Assembly: GCF_001411555.2 (NCBI RefSeq)
Contig: NC_049911.1
Span: 2,604,001 to 2,668,000 of the forward strand
DNA: 64,000 nucleotides
Source: Juglans regia
Lineage: Eukaryota > Streptophyta > Magnoliopsida > Fagales > Juglandaceae
Direction of reading: 5' to 3'
Shown here: piece after piece, positions 1-16,880 of the stretch
Layout of the letters: every line of letters starts with the position of its first letter
Numbering within the stretch: the stretch's first letter is position 1
Position numbers and translations under genes: made by a program
Notes under the pieces: model-generated
The model's input: only the letters and a program-made list of their open reading frames with translations
What the model was told of the DNA's origin: nothing
Database searches by the model: none

Positions 1-69
1 GTTTGTATCCGGCCAGCAGCGGAGGTGTCGTGATTGTCATCGTTGTGGTGCTAGGATTACTTTCGTTGA

Positions 70-242
70 AGGGAAATGATATTTGCAATCGTAGAATATG
101 TAAGCGCTGTTTAATTCCTTTAAAAAAAGATAAATAAATACAGAATTTACATGAAAAAATTAATTAATTTTTTAATAATATATCTTATTTTTTTTCAAAA
201 GAATTGTGAAAAAATTACTTCACAACTTATATAGTATTACTC
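70..242. repeat. MITE family A copy
   Basis: A member of a foldback family of about 165 bp seen many times in this window. Family features are a left end like AATGATATTTACAGTCGTGA, a body with TAAATA..ACATGAAAA..TTAATTTTTTAATA, and a right end like GCGCACTCTACGACTGTATG followed by TAGTATTACT. The ends are imperfect inverted repeats of about 30 bp. This copy is diverged at its right end. Confidence 0.6.
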
Positions 243-389
243 AAGACCCACGTTTCTTAGCTATCCCTATAGTTGGGCCGAAAGTTGTATCGAGCTTTTA
301 CGTGCTTTATAAGCACTTTGTGCTTTGGGTTTGAGCTTTCCGTTTGAAAGCTTGTGACGGCCTAGAAGATTTTTAAAGAAAAAATTGTA

Positions 390-522
390 CGTTTGGTAAA
401 TTTATATTAAAAAATGATATTCATCATTTTCACACTACATATTATATGATTTATTATTTTTATCTAAACACACATATTTATTACTTATCATTTTTAATAT
501 TAGAGATTTTTACCAAACAAGC
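390..522. repeat. Short MITE with TTTGGTAAA terminal inverted repeats
   Basis: The left end reads ACGTTTGGTAAA and the right end reads TTTTTACCAAACAAGC, which are inverted repeats about 130 bp apart with an AT-rich centre. The size and ends suggest a non-autonomous DNA transposon, possibly hAT-like. The superfamily is not established. Confidence 0.45.
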
Positions 523-769
523 ACTTATATTTATTATGGAGCTTTTGTGGCATTTGTGCTATATGAATCAGCAATGTTATTCTTTATTTTAAATTGTTAC
601 ATTTATGTTAATATAACATTTTTTAAATTATTTAAGAGATTTAGGTCCTTTAGGATTTTTGTCAAAGTCTTGGTCTTGGAAAATTTTTGGCAGTCATAGT
701 GAATTTATTGGGTAGCAACTAAATGTTTAATAAATGTTATAAGTCTGGTGAAAAATGATATCCTTACTG

Positions 770-935
770 CTCTGTACAATTTTTTTACAACTTTCTAATA
801 AAATAATATATTTTTTAAATATTTATTTTAGTTTTGATTTTGATTTGATGTATTTAAAATTTTAAAAAATATTATTTTATTAAAAAGTTGTAGAAAAATT
901 GTAAGTGGGTGGTATGGCTATCATTGCTCAAGTCT
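770..935. repeat. Foldback MITE (long near-perfect arms)
   Basis: The left arm (about 778-830) contains ACAATTTTTTTACAACTTTC and TAATAAAATAATATATTTTT. The right arm (about 860-902) reads back as its reverse complement, with AAAAATATTATTTTATTAAA and AAGTTGTAGAAAAATTGT. The outer ends GATATCC and GGTATGGCTATC are also related. The whole element can fold into one hairpin. Confidence 0.5.
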
Positions 936-959
936 TATTTACTGTGTTTATATCTTTTA

Positions 960-1130
960 CGCAGGTTCGTTTGGATGTAAAAACTATCTTAACTCATCTT
1001 ATTTTATTATTATAATTTTTTTAAATTCTCACATGAAATATAATAAATAATTTATCTTTTTTTAATTTTAAAATATTAATAATAATTTATTTAACTCATT
1101 TCATTTCATCTCATTATCCAAACGATTTCG
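960..1130. repeat. MITE family B copy
   Basis: Family B begins with GTTTGGAT and ends with ATCCAAAC. It has inner strings of the GAGTTGAGATGAG type (or the reverse complement CTCATCTCAACTC) and a centre with AAATATAATAAATAATT. This copy starts at CGTTTGGATG and ends at CATTATCCAAACG. Other copies are at 2228-2412, 28100-28315, 29372-29562, 29765-30003 and 35490-35775. Confidence 0.6.
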
Positions 1131-2227
1131 GATAAAAAATTTAGAATATTCAAATCGAAATTTAATATAGGTGAAACCGTTCCTTTCGTTAGTAGAAGAT
1201 TTGGTTCCATTCATGTATTAAAGAGGGAATCTTGACCCGTAGCTCAAGGAAAGAGACCACGATGATAAAGTAGCTACAATGATGTGTTATAACAATAAAT
1301 TTAAAGAAGATGGTTGTTGATTTCAAATCAAAAATTTCAAACCCCACTCTACACGTTGTGCGTTGCTTCACACTCCAATTAGGCAGAGATGGTGGTTCTT
1401 TGGAGTGAGGTGGATAAGATCCAAGTAGCCTGAAAATGATAGTCTTCCCTCAAATTGGATCGATAACATTGTTTTCAATTCCATTTTGGTTCGAATTTTT
1501 TCGTTCCGGTGTAGTATCATGTATATTATACTTTCTCATTCTGTTTCTTTTAAATTTCAGCCTGTTTTGACCATTCCAGCAAAAATTGGCATTCTAGATC
1601 TTATTCCGTTTTCGAGCTTTTTTAATGACAGTTTTGTAATTAACTTGAATTTGAATGACATTTTTAATGACAGTTTTATAATTTTTTTGAATTTGGATGG
1701 CATTTTTGTAAATTTAAAATTTAGATGATATTTAATTAACTTTAAAATTTAAAAGGTCTTTATATAATTTAAATTTGTTTGTAACTTTAAATTTGTCTTC
1801 TCATTCTCTCTTTTCTTTAATATCATTATTTTTAATAATTTCTCTACTTTTTTTTTATTATTTGTTCTCAACTCAAATTTGTGATTTTTTTAATATTATC
1901 TTTTGAAACTAATATCTCTATTTTTTTTTTAATGTTTTCAATGTATACTCATTTTATAAATCAACAATTCTTCCATATATATATATATGTATACACATCA
2001 CAAATGCATGATGTATACTTATGTATTTATTTTATTAGTTATCAGTTTATATATACATGATGTATATATAGTTAATTTCAAAATAAACAATCGGAACATA
2101 TTGATACTGAAATATTTCGTTCAAATACTTAAATCGAAATGATCACCAAAACAAAATTTGAAACATTGAAATGAGTTCAAAAAGTGACATGTCTCTTAAG
2201 AAAGTGTCAAGCACATGCTTTTTAAAT

Positions 2228-2412
2228 GTCTATTGTTTGTATAATAAGTTGATCTCATCTTATCTAATAATTATAATTTTTTCAAACTTTCAAATAAAAT
2301 ATAATAAACAATTCAACATTTTCAAATCTCAAAACTAAAAATTATATTAAAAAATTATATTATCATAATATTTTGTTCAATTTTTAACTTTCAACTCACT
2401 ATCCAAACTTAA
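2228..2412. repeat. MITE family B copy
   Basis: It contains the family centre (AAATATAATAAACAATTCAA) and ends with CAACTCACTATCCAAAC. The left end is diverged. It lies in gene-free DNA. Confidence 0.5.
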
Positions 2413-3667
2413 GTTAGAAAGTATCCCATGACATTTCATTAAAAAATACATATTATTTTTATAGATGGGTTGAATGAAGTTTCCTAAAAATTTAAGCACT
2501 TGAAAATTATTTTATCCAAGGAATTGGACTAGTGTCCTATACGCGTTGTATAGGATTGTGGCGTTGTATGATGTTTAAAATGGTTTAAAACATAATACAA
2601 ATTATAAAACACCGTTTAAATTTGTTGCAGATTTGTAAAGAAAAATATTTTAACACCATTTAAAAAACTGAGAGCACCGTCTAGACGAGCAATGCTTACA
2701 AGACATTGCAACATTTCGGTATCACCAAACAGAGTCTGATGATTGTATCAAAATGATGAATATCAGTATATGTTCTGTTTTGAAAATGATTATATGCAAT
2801 CGTTTTTTTTTTTTCATTTCTTTTTTTACTGCACTTGTGGCTCACACGTCGTTCTGTTTGACGAGATTATTCGCTTGTTTGAAGGATCAGTATCTTGAAA
2901 ATCTTGCGATGAGACTCGTAGTGGTCGCTAGGCTTTAGAGAACAACAAATTGTCATTTCGTCTTACTTTAAAAAAAATGCACACAAAATCAAAAAAAAAA
3001 TTAAAGAAAAAACTAGAGAAAATAGGGAGCATTGTTTTCAACTTCCTAAGTTTTTGCCACTAAGTTTGTTCTATCTATTTCTTTATTTGGGAGACAGATC
3101 TAGATCAAGGATGGTATAGCGACTTATGTATTGTCTTTTCTCTCTCTGTTTTTTTTTTAATATATATATATATATTTGTTTAATTTCGTTTAAGGGTTAG
3201 TATATGAGTTATATAAATGGTTCTTTTTTTGGAAAGTTTTATAATATAGGGATTATATATGATGAGAACTGCTAAATGAACCAATGGTTCAACCGATTAG
3301 TTGAATCGATTATTTTTTTTTAATTTTTTTCTTAATGGTTAAAGGAATGGTTATTAGTGAATTTATGTATTTTTTTTAAATATTTAAAGATGTTTAAAAA
3401 ATATATAAAAGAAGAAAAAAAAAAAAATTGCAATGATTTGTCCAAACTATCGGCACCTTTTACCACTATCGACTCATATATGATTTCAAGTGAGAAATTT
3501 AATTTGGATACTGAGGAGATAAAGTCACAGTTAAATATTGTGATTTGGGAGAATGTAATTAATTGAAAAATGATCACGATGGATTGATGAAACGGTGTTG
3601 TATAAAACACCATTTAATTTGTTGCAAATTTGAAAAAGATGTCATAATATTACTCATTTATTAAAAG

Positions 3668-3815
3668 AATAATGTTATATACAGTCGTGAAATACGTAAA
3701 TGCCGTGCAGGCACTTTGAAAAAGAGTAGAATTTATTATTAAAAAATTAATTTCTTTTCATGTAAATTTTATATTTATTTATTTTTTTCAAAACGACTAT
3801 ACGACACACCATGTG
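3668..3815. repeat. MITE family A copy
   Basis: The left end is ATGTTATATACAGTCGTGAA, the body has TTATTAAAAAATTAATTTC and the right side has CAAAACGACTATACGACACA. It is slightly truncated at the right terminus. Confidence 0.6.
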
Positions 3816-4196
3816 ACTATCTTTCTATATTCACATTCATAGAAAATTGGAACATAAGTTAATATAATTACCAAAAGATCTATAGCGTCAAAGAATGGAG
3901 ACGTTTTAAAGGAAGGAAATTCCATTGTTTTCCCAACTAATAAAAAGGAAAATATAATTATGTTATTAATTATGACAACGACAATTCTTTTAAAAGCATT
4001 GGCTAAGATGTCACGACGTTTGATCTGTTTATCGCGACGACTGATTCGACTTATCTCTAACATGGCGGCTTGCTTTTAAAACTCGAGTAGAGTCTAGGCC
4101 CTGGTCCCTTTTTGTAATTTCATTGCAACTTTTATTTTCTTGTGATTTGGATAAAGAAAGAGGCATTCTCGACTTTCCATGTTAAAACAGACTCAT

Positions 4197-4660
4197 CACG
4201 TGACATTGCGTCTCACATCTCTTTGAAAGGCACGTGACACCCATTTTCTTTTTCATTAGGAGACGTTTAGATTCGAAGATTACTTGAGATGAGTTGAGAT
4301 AAATTGTGAATAGTAATGAGATGAGTTGTAAATAGTAGTGAGATTTATGAGTTAAAATTACTGAATAATAATGAGATGAGTTGAGATGAACTGAGATGAA
4401 CTTAAATAACTTGCAAATTCAGACGTCTCCCATTTTCTTTGAAAGGCACGTGACACCCATTTTCTTTTCCATTAAGTTTTCAGACTCTTCAGGGGCCACC
4501 TGTCAACTCGATCTTATCTCTCAATACGTGCTCGTCGATCTACTTGCCAAGTCATTCATTTCCACCAGATCCGAATCGACGGTTCCGATCGCATTCTTTT
4601 TCTCATACTTGCTCGACCTATAACGCCTACCTTCCTTAAATATCACCCTCTATCTATAGC
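4197..4660 (+). promoter_or_regulatory. Promoter of the dormancy-associated gene: three G-boxes, MITE-like insert, TATA
   Basis: CACGTG cores lie at 4197-4202, 4231-4236 and 4447-4452. The last two lie in a 38-bp direct repeat (4221-4258 and 4437-4474, differing at one or two bases). Between the repeats is a family-B-like element of about 170 bp, bounded by GGAGACGT and AGACGTCTCC. A TATA-like TTAAATAT sits at about 4636, roughly 90 bp before the ATG. CACGTG is the known core for bZIP (ABA) and bHLH factors. Dormancy/auxin-associated genes are known to respond to hormone and carbon status, so regulation through these boxes is plausible but inferred. Confidence 0.5.
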
Positions 4661-4727
4661 CCATTTCCTCTATTCCGAGCATCGGAGTCTCTTACAAACG
4701 CCAAGCGGCTGTTAGCTAGCGTGCGCT

Positions 4728-6211
4728 ATGGGCCTACTCGACCAGCTGTGGGACGACACAATCGCCGGTCCGCGGCCGGATGAAGGTCTCGGGAAGCTCC
4801 GGAAGCACTCTGCGTTTTCCTTCCGATCTGGATCCGGCAAGGGTACGCAGTGTTTTGCTATTCTTAGCCGGCGGCGTAATTTAGTGGAGGCTATATCGTC
4901 ATCTTCCTTCCGTCCTAATAACGAACTAAACCAAAGTCATCGAAATGAATATAATTCTAATCGATTATCAGGAACTTATATGCTTTGAATTTGACTTTGC
5001 CAAAATTAGTACTGTTTTGATGAAGCACTCTCATCCAACAATTCTTTGAACTGCTACTTTTAGAATTTTAGAAGCGTATCTATCTTTCGGGATCATGAGC
5101 CCGGCGCGTTTTAAAGCATGCCGAAACGTACATATGCTTAATGAAAACGAGGTGTATCATAACCAAAATTTGATGTTCTTTAATCCGACGGCGTTGAGTA
5201 TCTGACGCATGGATATTTATGTTAATTGCGCGTTTCTTGGTTGGTGTTGCTCAGAATCTGATGGAGGAAATGCGAGGTCATACGGTGAGGATTCGTCGGA
5301 TGAGGCTATAAGAGTTACGCGCAGCATCATGATAATAAACCCACCCGGGTACCAAAACGGGTCGCCTCCGGTCTCGCCAGCCGGATCTACCACCCCGGTG
5401 TCGCCTTTTTCCGGTAAGCGATAGCTTCAGACTTCCAGTACTTTTTGTTCTCCCATCCTCGTTAAATGACAAATATGACCCTGAACAAGATCCTGATCTC
5501 TCCGAATAAAGCGGAGATAATCATGGCGGGATGGTCTAGAAATATCCAACAGGGTAATTTTGTCATTTTTATGGGTGTGTGTACTTGTTAATGGATGAAT
5601 AGATCGTGCAACCTTAGGTGGGTGTAGTAACGTTGGAATAATAATGGTGGTTTTGTGAAGTTTCTTAGCTGGTTGGTAAAATGACATAAATGTCCACGTC
5701 AACTCCCAATAATGCATTTTCCATGGTTGGGTTGTGTTATTTAACTAGGGTTGATGCAAGTCACTATTGCCAAGTTGTGGTTTATTTTATAATGCAAATA
5801 ATGGAGTCTAAAACATTGTGTGGAGTTGCATTTGTCACGACAGCGGGTCTTGTGGGAGTCTTTGATGTCTTAATAACTTCAATAAATAATACATTGACAT
5901 GAAATTATTTTTATCATAAAGTAATAGAAATTATGTTAATTTATAAATTTATTTATATGAAATATTTTGTTGTAAAAGAATTACCTTATAAACTTTGGTA
6001 AGATGGACGCCTTATCTTGCAAGATCTATATGTTGCTTTTGTAGACATGGGGGTAACGTTATGTATGTTATTTCGTTTTGTAACATGTCACTGATTGGTG
6101 TTTTATTTAGGAGGTAGAGACTCGTTTCGATTTCGAAGAAGGTCGACCTCGGATGTGTACGAGAAGGCGAGTAAAGCTCGAACCAGAAGCCCTCCTCCTT
6201 ATGATGTGTGA
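4728..6211 (+). CDS. Dormancy/auxin-associated (auxin-repressed, DRM1/ARP) family protein
   Basis: Three exons: 4728-4842, 5255-5413 and 6111-6211, with GT-AG introns and consistent phase, giving 124 aa. The start is the first ATG after the promoter and yields the family's conserved N-terminus (MGLLDQLWDDTIAGPRPDEG, then LGKLRKH). The middle has a Ser/Gly-rich stretch, VTRSIMIINPPGYQ (about residues 58-71) and SPPVSPAGSTTPVSPFSG. The C-terminus is FRFRRRSTSDVYEKA...SPPPYDV, as in the DRMH branch of the family. These are small, mostly disordered proteins without a known enzymatic activity, induced in dormant buds and repressed by auxin or growth. The length fits the family (about 110-130 aa). 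I am sure of the family but not of the orthologue number. Confidence 0.9.
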
Positions 6212-8653
6212 GATATGAGTGTCTTTCCTAGACCAATGTCAGAAAAAAAAATGTTGGGACTTTGATCTTTTATGTACTTTTGGTATGCTGCTATGTGTGT
6301 ATGGTGTTAGCTAAATGGGGGAGGTATGCGGCTGATGCGTGGTTGTTTATGTAGGTAGATCTTGTGTATTATCCGACCGTTGAGAGCTGTGTTCTTGTAG
6401 AGGTTGTAGTTCATGTGTGGTAGCTGTTCTATCTGTATATAAAGTTTCTCTGTTCTGTTCTGTTTGTGGTTTGATATGTTTTGAGTTTCTGTTTACTGGA
6501 ATAGAAAGGAAAACCTCTCTCGCTCCCTTTGTATGTGTGTGGAGCATCAAGTGTTAATGGCTATGATTAGAGCATGCGTTAGCCATGGCTTCTGTTCCGT
6601 CATCTCACTCATCTACCATTACCACTCCAATCAATTTTTTCTCTCAAATTAACCGAAGATAACTATCATTTTTTTTTAACATTTGGGAGAGTGGGGTTTT
6701 AAACTCCGACTTCCAATTTGGAGATTGGGGTTATGCCAATGGGTTTTGCTAGCCTACCCAATTGTCCATTGCTCACGCAACCTCCGCACTCTAGTCTATG
6801 TAGCTTTTTTTTCTTTCTTAAAAAATAAAAAATAAATGTGTGTTTTGGTTCTTTGTCCAGAAGGTTCATCTCCCGCACATGTTTTTCTTCACTTCTTCAT
6901 AAATTTTAGAAAAATTCAAGATTTGACAACTACCAACGAAAGTAAATCAGTGGAAGAAAAATAGGTAGCTAAATTGAATTTGGATGAAATTCAACCAGCT
7001 CTCGTTGGATTGGGACGTGTAGATTAATTTTGGCCTCGTGTAATTTTTTTTGCAAATCAGTTGTATATTAGAAATCACAGATAAATCAACCAGATAAATC
7101 AACACAGTCAGTCGCAATTTCTAGAAATTGTAATCCTTTGTTCTTTCTAATTTATGGCTTATGAACATAAATCTTTTGTTCTTCAGTTTGTGGAATGATT
7201 TTATACTAGAAATTGTTGTGGATGAATCTGGGTCCAAAAACAGGATTTTGATTAGAAAGAACCGAAAAAGATTGATTGTCCAATTGGATTGCATCAATGG
7301 AACTCGAAAACCCCCTAGGATGTGGATCCATTGCCGCCTCCTTTGTAAATCCTCAATCAGAAGTCATCTTTTTTTCCAAAACCTCCATCAAAACTCTGCT
7401 TCAAGAATGACTTCCTCTTGCTTTTGGCCCCCACCTAAAAAAAAACAAAAAAAAAAAAAAAAGAAAGAAAAGAAGAAGAAGCAGGCTTCCTTCATGAACA
7501 CCTCCAAGGCTTCCTCACAGCTTTTGCACCTTCGTATGTGCAAAGAAATTACATGAGATCTATCCAAAATTAACCTTTTCGAAAAAATGGTGTTACCATA
7601 CGATCTGGGTTGGTGACTTGGTGTCCATGCGAGAGATCTAGTTTGGCCCGCGATGTCTGGAGGCAGATTTGGGTTGAGAGAGAGAGAACTGTAGCTGGGA
7701 TGAGGGGTGTCAGTTTGCTGAGGAGCTTCGTTGGCTAGGGTGAGTGGCGTAGGCATGCTAAGGGGCGTCGCTGGCTAGGGTGAGGGTAGGGCTCATTTTC
7801 GGGGTGATGGAGAGGGAGAGAAGTGTGAGTAGCGGGAAAGAAGTCAAAATCTTGAAGAAACTAATGAATCGGTAAGGAATAGGATTCGCCACATCAGGAG
7901 TGTGGAGTGCGATCCAAGAACTAGATGTTGAGTAGAGTTTTTCTATGCCAATCAGGCCAAGGACTTTGGCATAACCCACGTACTCTATTCGTAGCTGTCA
8001 ATTTGTTGGAACTCAACAAGTGTAAAGAAATGTTATAACAATTGTATAACTTTTTTTAAAAATAGTAAAATTTATTATTAAAAATTTGATTTTTTTTTAA
8101 TATAGACCCTGATTACGCATTTTACTATTGTAAATATCATTTTTAATAAAACCATAAACTGTATATCTTTATGTAATCCTCCAAAACTGTGTCAAGATAT
8201 GTGGACACGCTGTTCTCAGTTGCAAATGTAGTAGGTCGGTCTTTGTTAATTTGCAATTTTTTATTTTAAGGTAAATAACATGGCCGGCCAAGATATGGCA
8301 TGCCGTTTCAATTAAATATGCAATCTTTTAAATCAAGGAAAGGACAAGACAATTAGGTGGGTGTTGGCTATATTATTTGAACTTTTAATTGTTAGTGCAC
8401 ATCTAACTCCGATCGATCGAGCATGTTGAATTAAGCGCATCCAAACAGGTGATCAGGGCTTAGAATTAAGAAGTACTACTTGCTGCATATGTAATCTGAT
8501 CTAGCTACATGATAATATATCGCTAATAATTGCTAGTTCTTGCAATATTAATTCCCATCTAATAATATTCCAGCTGGTTGTTACCTACGCTTATGATAAT
8601 CATTCTAATTGCATGCATATACATACATATATATATATATATATATAATATAT

Positions 8654-9500
8654 ACTAAGTAAAAGTAACGTGCAATGCACTTGCTTAGTTTATATTTTAA
8701 TTTTTTTAAGAATTATTTTTTTATTAATAAGGATATTATTTTTTGGTTTAATTAAATAACAATGTAATGTTTATTTCGTATAAATTAACATCACAAGTAA
8801 ATGAAGAGTATTAATAGAAACTATATCATGATCTTATAAATAAACGTCGTCCATAGTCTTATGAAAGTTATTTGAGATAATTTTGATTATAAGATGATGA
8901 TCCAGCATTTCTCTCATTTTGCATTACTTCGATAGAGAGGACATTAAAATGCTTATTTTTTTTCTCCTTCAGTTTCTCTGGATCTGCATAAACTTGAATC
9001 TTCCAGATTTTTGTTGATAATTTTTCTGCAATGCTTTTAATATATGGTTGATGTTCCTACCAAAAAAAAAAAAAAAATGAATAGCTTTACATAATTAATT
9101 AAAACATAATTTTGTTTTTAATTAACTTATTATAATCAAACTCAATTTTTGAATAAAAGTTTTAAAAGATACCTCTCCAGAATTTTTTATCAACTCAACT
9201 ACTGAACAACTAAATGCCTCTTATGCTACTTCATCAAATATAATAGCAGCTATCTTTCCAGTATTATCGTCCAGTACAACATATGCCCCATCACTTTAAA
9301 TGCATTGAATATATTAATTTAAATTTGAATATTTTTAAATTCTAAATTAAATTAGATATCGATTGTAAATTTAAATTGTAAGATACATACCGTGGTTTGC
9401 AGACCCCTTGGTTTTGCAATATATACAAACGAAGTTTTTATTATACTTATATTCAGTTTTTTTATTACAGCCAACACATGACATGTAATAAAATATTTGG
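8654..9500 (-). mobile_element. Helitron relic with RPA-like gene fragment
   Basis: On the minus strand the 3' end shows a hairpin (AAGTGCATTGCACGTT at 8667-8682) followed by about 9 bases and ACTTAGT at 8654-8660. This is the layout of Helitron 3' termini, with the usual CTAGT degenerated. It matches the end of the complete Helitron at 47.3 kb closely, including the upstream AAACTARGCAA. The RPA fragment listed separately lies upstream in the element's orientation. The 5' end was not located. Confidence 0.5.
9180..9487 (-). pseudogene. RPA1-like (replication protein A large subunit) fragment with zinc ribbon
   Basis: Minus-strand exon 9391-9487 encodes a C4 zinc ribbon, YMSCVGCNKK...FVCIYCKTKG (Cys pairs CVGC and CIYC about 13 residues apart), and ends at a GT donor. 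A second piece (about 9180-9296) reads AYVVLDDNTGKIAAIIFDEV followed by an in-frame TAA, then EAFSCSVVELI. This is the C-terminal OB-fold with its embedded zinc ribbon as found in RPA1 and in RPA-like proteins carried by plant Helitrons. The internal stop and an unclear acceptor make it a pseudogene. The link to the Helitron is inferred from the terminus 0.5 kb downstream. Confidence 0.65.
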
Positions 9501-9989
9501 TCCAAGTTAATCATATAGGAATAGTAATTAATTTTTTTTTAAAAAAACTTAATCATTAAGTAAAAAAAAAAATTTAAAAATATAATTCAATACAAATTTT
9601 TGATAAGAAATTCATGTAAGAATAGTAATTAAAATTAATCATTAAGTAAACATTTACTTAAATTATTAAGTAAAAGAAAAATTAAAAAAAATATAATTTT
9701 GGAGAAATTTTTGATAAGAAAATTATTTTTTAATATTGTTAAAAAATTATTTTTTAATATTATTAATATTTTAAAATTTAAAAATATTTCATTTGTTTAT
9801 TATATTTTGTTTTAAAATTTAAAAAAATTATAATGATGAGTTATAATGATGCATTTATTATCACAATTCGCGTCACCCTCTACAATCTCATCCTGGCCGT
9901 CCACTTCAACCAAGAAAACACCAACTTAGAAGTGCATCCACCGTTCGCTTTCACACAGAAAAGCACAACACACGGATACTGCATCCACT

Positions 9990-10122
9990 TTATCAACCCT
10001 CTCTCTCTCTCTTTCTATCTTACGGAAGAAGCTCCATTGTTTTCGGCTCAACAGAGCCTCTGTCTCTCTGTCTCCCTCTCTAGATTTCTCATCCCTCCCG
10101 ATCACACCGTCGGCATCTACTC

Positions 10123-10161
<39 letters not shown>

Positions 10162-10215
10162 AGATTTCTATTTTCGTTTGCTGTGTTAATTTGTAGTACG
10201 TAAAATCCATGCACC
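9990..10215 (+). promoter_or_regulatory. CT-rich 5' leader of the GLR gene
   Basis: Repeated (CT)n and TCTGTCTCC-type tracts run from about 9990 to 10170 immediately before the GLR start. Such pyrimidine-rich leaders are common in plant 5' UTRs. The transcription start is not determinable by eye. Confidence 0.4.
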
Positions 10216-15021
<4,806 letters not shown>

Positions 15022-16880
15022 AAAAGCGAGTCCAAAAGTTCAAGGCCGGCCAATTAGGGATCGATCAGAGGGTCTCGGCCAGTACTAATGGAAGAGTGCA
15101 TGGAGATGACTCTGTAGTAAACGGTTCGCATGCATGTTAGTTTTTATATATATATAAGCTGGATGTAACATAATTTACTTCCAGCAATATCCTTTTACTA
15201 CTTCTGGATCAAGCTCTAGCTAGTTAATAAACTTTTTAACTTTCCCTTATATATCTGCGTGATGTGATAAGGACGTTGGGCCTCCACAAAGCTCTAGCTA
15301 CAAACCATGACAATCGCCATTTCCATATTTAGAGATTGCCTCACAAACAACTCATAATTACATGGTTTGTAGAAGAAGCTTGCCAACCAAGTCTCCTTCC
15401 AGATCCGGCTAGTCACATAGTTGCAATAACGGAAATTGAAGCATAAATAATTAGACTCGATCGTATTAGTGAAATTTCACAAAGTAAAAATAAACTAACA
15501 GTCTCCACTAATAAATATTGGTTGACAACATCACTGACCTACATTCTATAGAAAGTTTGTATTTGGCACAAGAATGCAAAAAGAACACCAAATTACAAAC
15601 ACATCATGAAAATATTGCAATACTTCCCTAAATTCTTCTCCCTTATTGGGAACCCATAGCTGCACTCTTCTTCTTATTTTGGTTGTTCTTGTTTTTGATC
15701 TTCTATTACAAATCGTGGCTATTGTTGAGTTACTCTCAATGTAATTTTTGTATCTGTTAACGACATGTTTTGCATACCGGTTATTGGGCTCAATATTCCT
15801 ACAACACAAGAGATGTGAGGGCTCGAGGGTGGTAATATACTTCCGATACCTAAGTCAGTCATTTGATCCTTAGAGATAATTTTTGTATGTGAGAGTACGT
15901 GAGAGGGAATTGTAACATGGGATTTGGCTTTTATACCTCATGTTGAGATGGTCCTCCATATCCTGTGTTGAGGGCGCCTGTCCTCCGTACCGGATAGCAA
16001 GTCAACATCTTTAATGCGACGTGACTCTCTCGAGTCATGATCCTCCATATCCTGTGTTAGTAGGATCTCAACTTTTTGTTGGAATACAATTCTTCCATCC
16101 CATAGCTGCACAACTTCTTGTTCTAGTTGTAATTGTTGCACGTGCAAAGGAGGAGAAAAAGAAATACGAGAGATATGGACACGAGGGTCGGATTCTGTTA
16201 TGATATAAGGAATATGAGAAATAAATTATTTTACTATTGTTAATATTACGGTTAAAATTACATATAACACTGGCAGTTGAAGTTTAATAGGAGACATCCT
16301 GGTAAAAAGGTAAAAGGAGGAAAGCCAAGTCTTTTTGTTGAAGTGTCACCTATTTTTTTTTTTTAAAAAAAGAAAATTATGCTCATCATCCTATGTATAA
16401 TACATTAACATGTAATTTATTATTTTTATTTAAATACATACATATTAATATATATACATGCATATGTTTAAATAGAAAAATAAAAATGACAAATCATATA
16501 TTAATATGTGATGCGAGAATGATAAGTAATATTTCTTGTAAAAATTAAACATTTTAAAACCGTACAAATCTTTTTTCTTTATACCATAAAAGTTGATAGA
16601 AGCCCATGGCCAATTGGCCCATAGAATGTACTCGGGAGGGGGAATAATAACTAATAAGAACATGAAGAAACAAGGATTTCACTGGCTAATAGCCATGCCC
16701 ATGTACATGGTCCAGGCGCTCCCCAATTTTAATCGGGTATTTAACTTTCGGATAAAAAAGTATTGAGCGCTCGAAGGAGTCGGACTGCCAAAACCGAACC
16801 ATACTGTGTATTTGGGCGATTCCGTTTACTCCGTAGTAAGTCAGCTAGTATTGCTCTGTAGTCCCACGGTTCTGTCCAAG
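15022..16880. other. Intergenic region, no gene seen
   Basis: It begins with the GLR 3' flank. Two related segments (about 15650-15700 and about 16098-16140, both with CCCATAGCTGCAC followed by CTT..TTGTT) and a repeated CCTCCATATCCTGTGTT at about 15954 and 16042 suggest a small local duplication. No coding frame resembles a known family. Confidence 0.6.

Larger units (their letters stand above)
1..4190. other. AT-rich intergenic region, repeats only
   Basis: I see no coding gene here. The stretch holds MITE family A copies (about 70-242 and 3668-3815), MITE family B copies (about 960-1130 and 2228-2412), a foldback MITE at about 770-935 and another with TTTGGTAAA termini at about 390-522. 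A short dispersed repeat (AAAACACCRTTTAA followed by TTTGTTGCA) occurs near 2607 and again near 3604. Open frames here are short and unlike any family I know. Confidence 0.7.
6212..10215. other. Intergenic region without a supported gene
   Basis: It contains purine- and pyrimidine-rich tracts, a weak MITE family A relic (about 8028-8150), a (TA)n run at about 8625-8650, a Helitron relic (8654 to at least 9500), a partial MITE family B (about 9700-9840), and the CT-rich leader of the GLR gene (about 9990-10170). Open frames at 7161-7556 and 7388-7756 are driven by an A/T homopolymer near 7440 and show no family signature. Confidence 0.6.

Noticed and set aside
1..69. Possible end of a coding exon at the window start
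   Set aside because: Only 69 bp with a weak hydrophobic frame (VVIVIVVVLGLLS). No stop or splice evidence to support a gene.
7161..7756. Opposed open frames of 131 and 122 aa
   Set aside because: Both depend on a long A/G homopurine tract (about 7438-7480) giving Lys or Phe runs. No homology recognised.
16806..16880. Extended N-terminus for the folate receptor-like gene
   Set aside because: Would begin at GTG. The ATG at 16881 directly precedes a good signal peptide.
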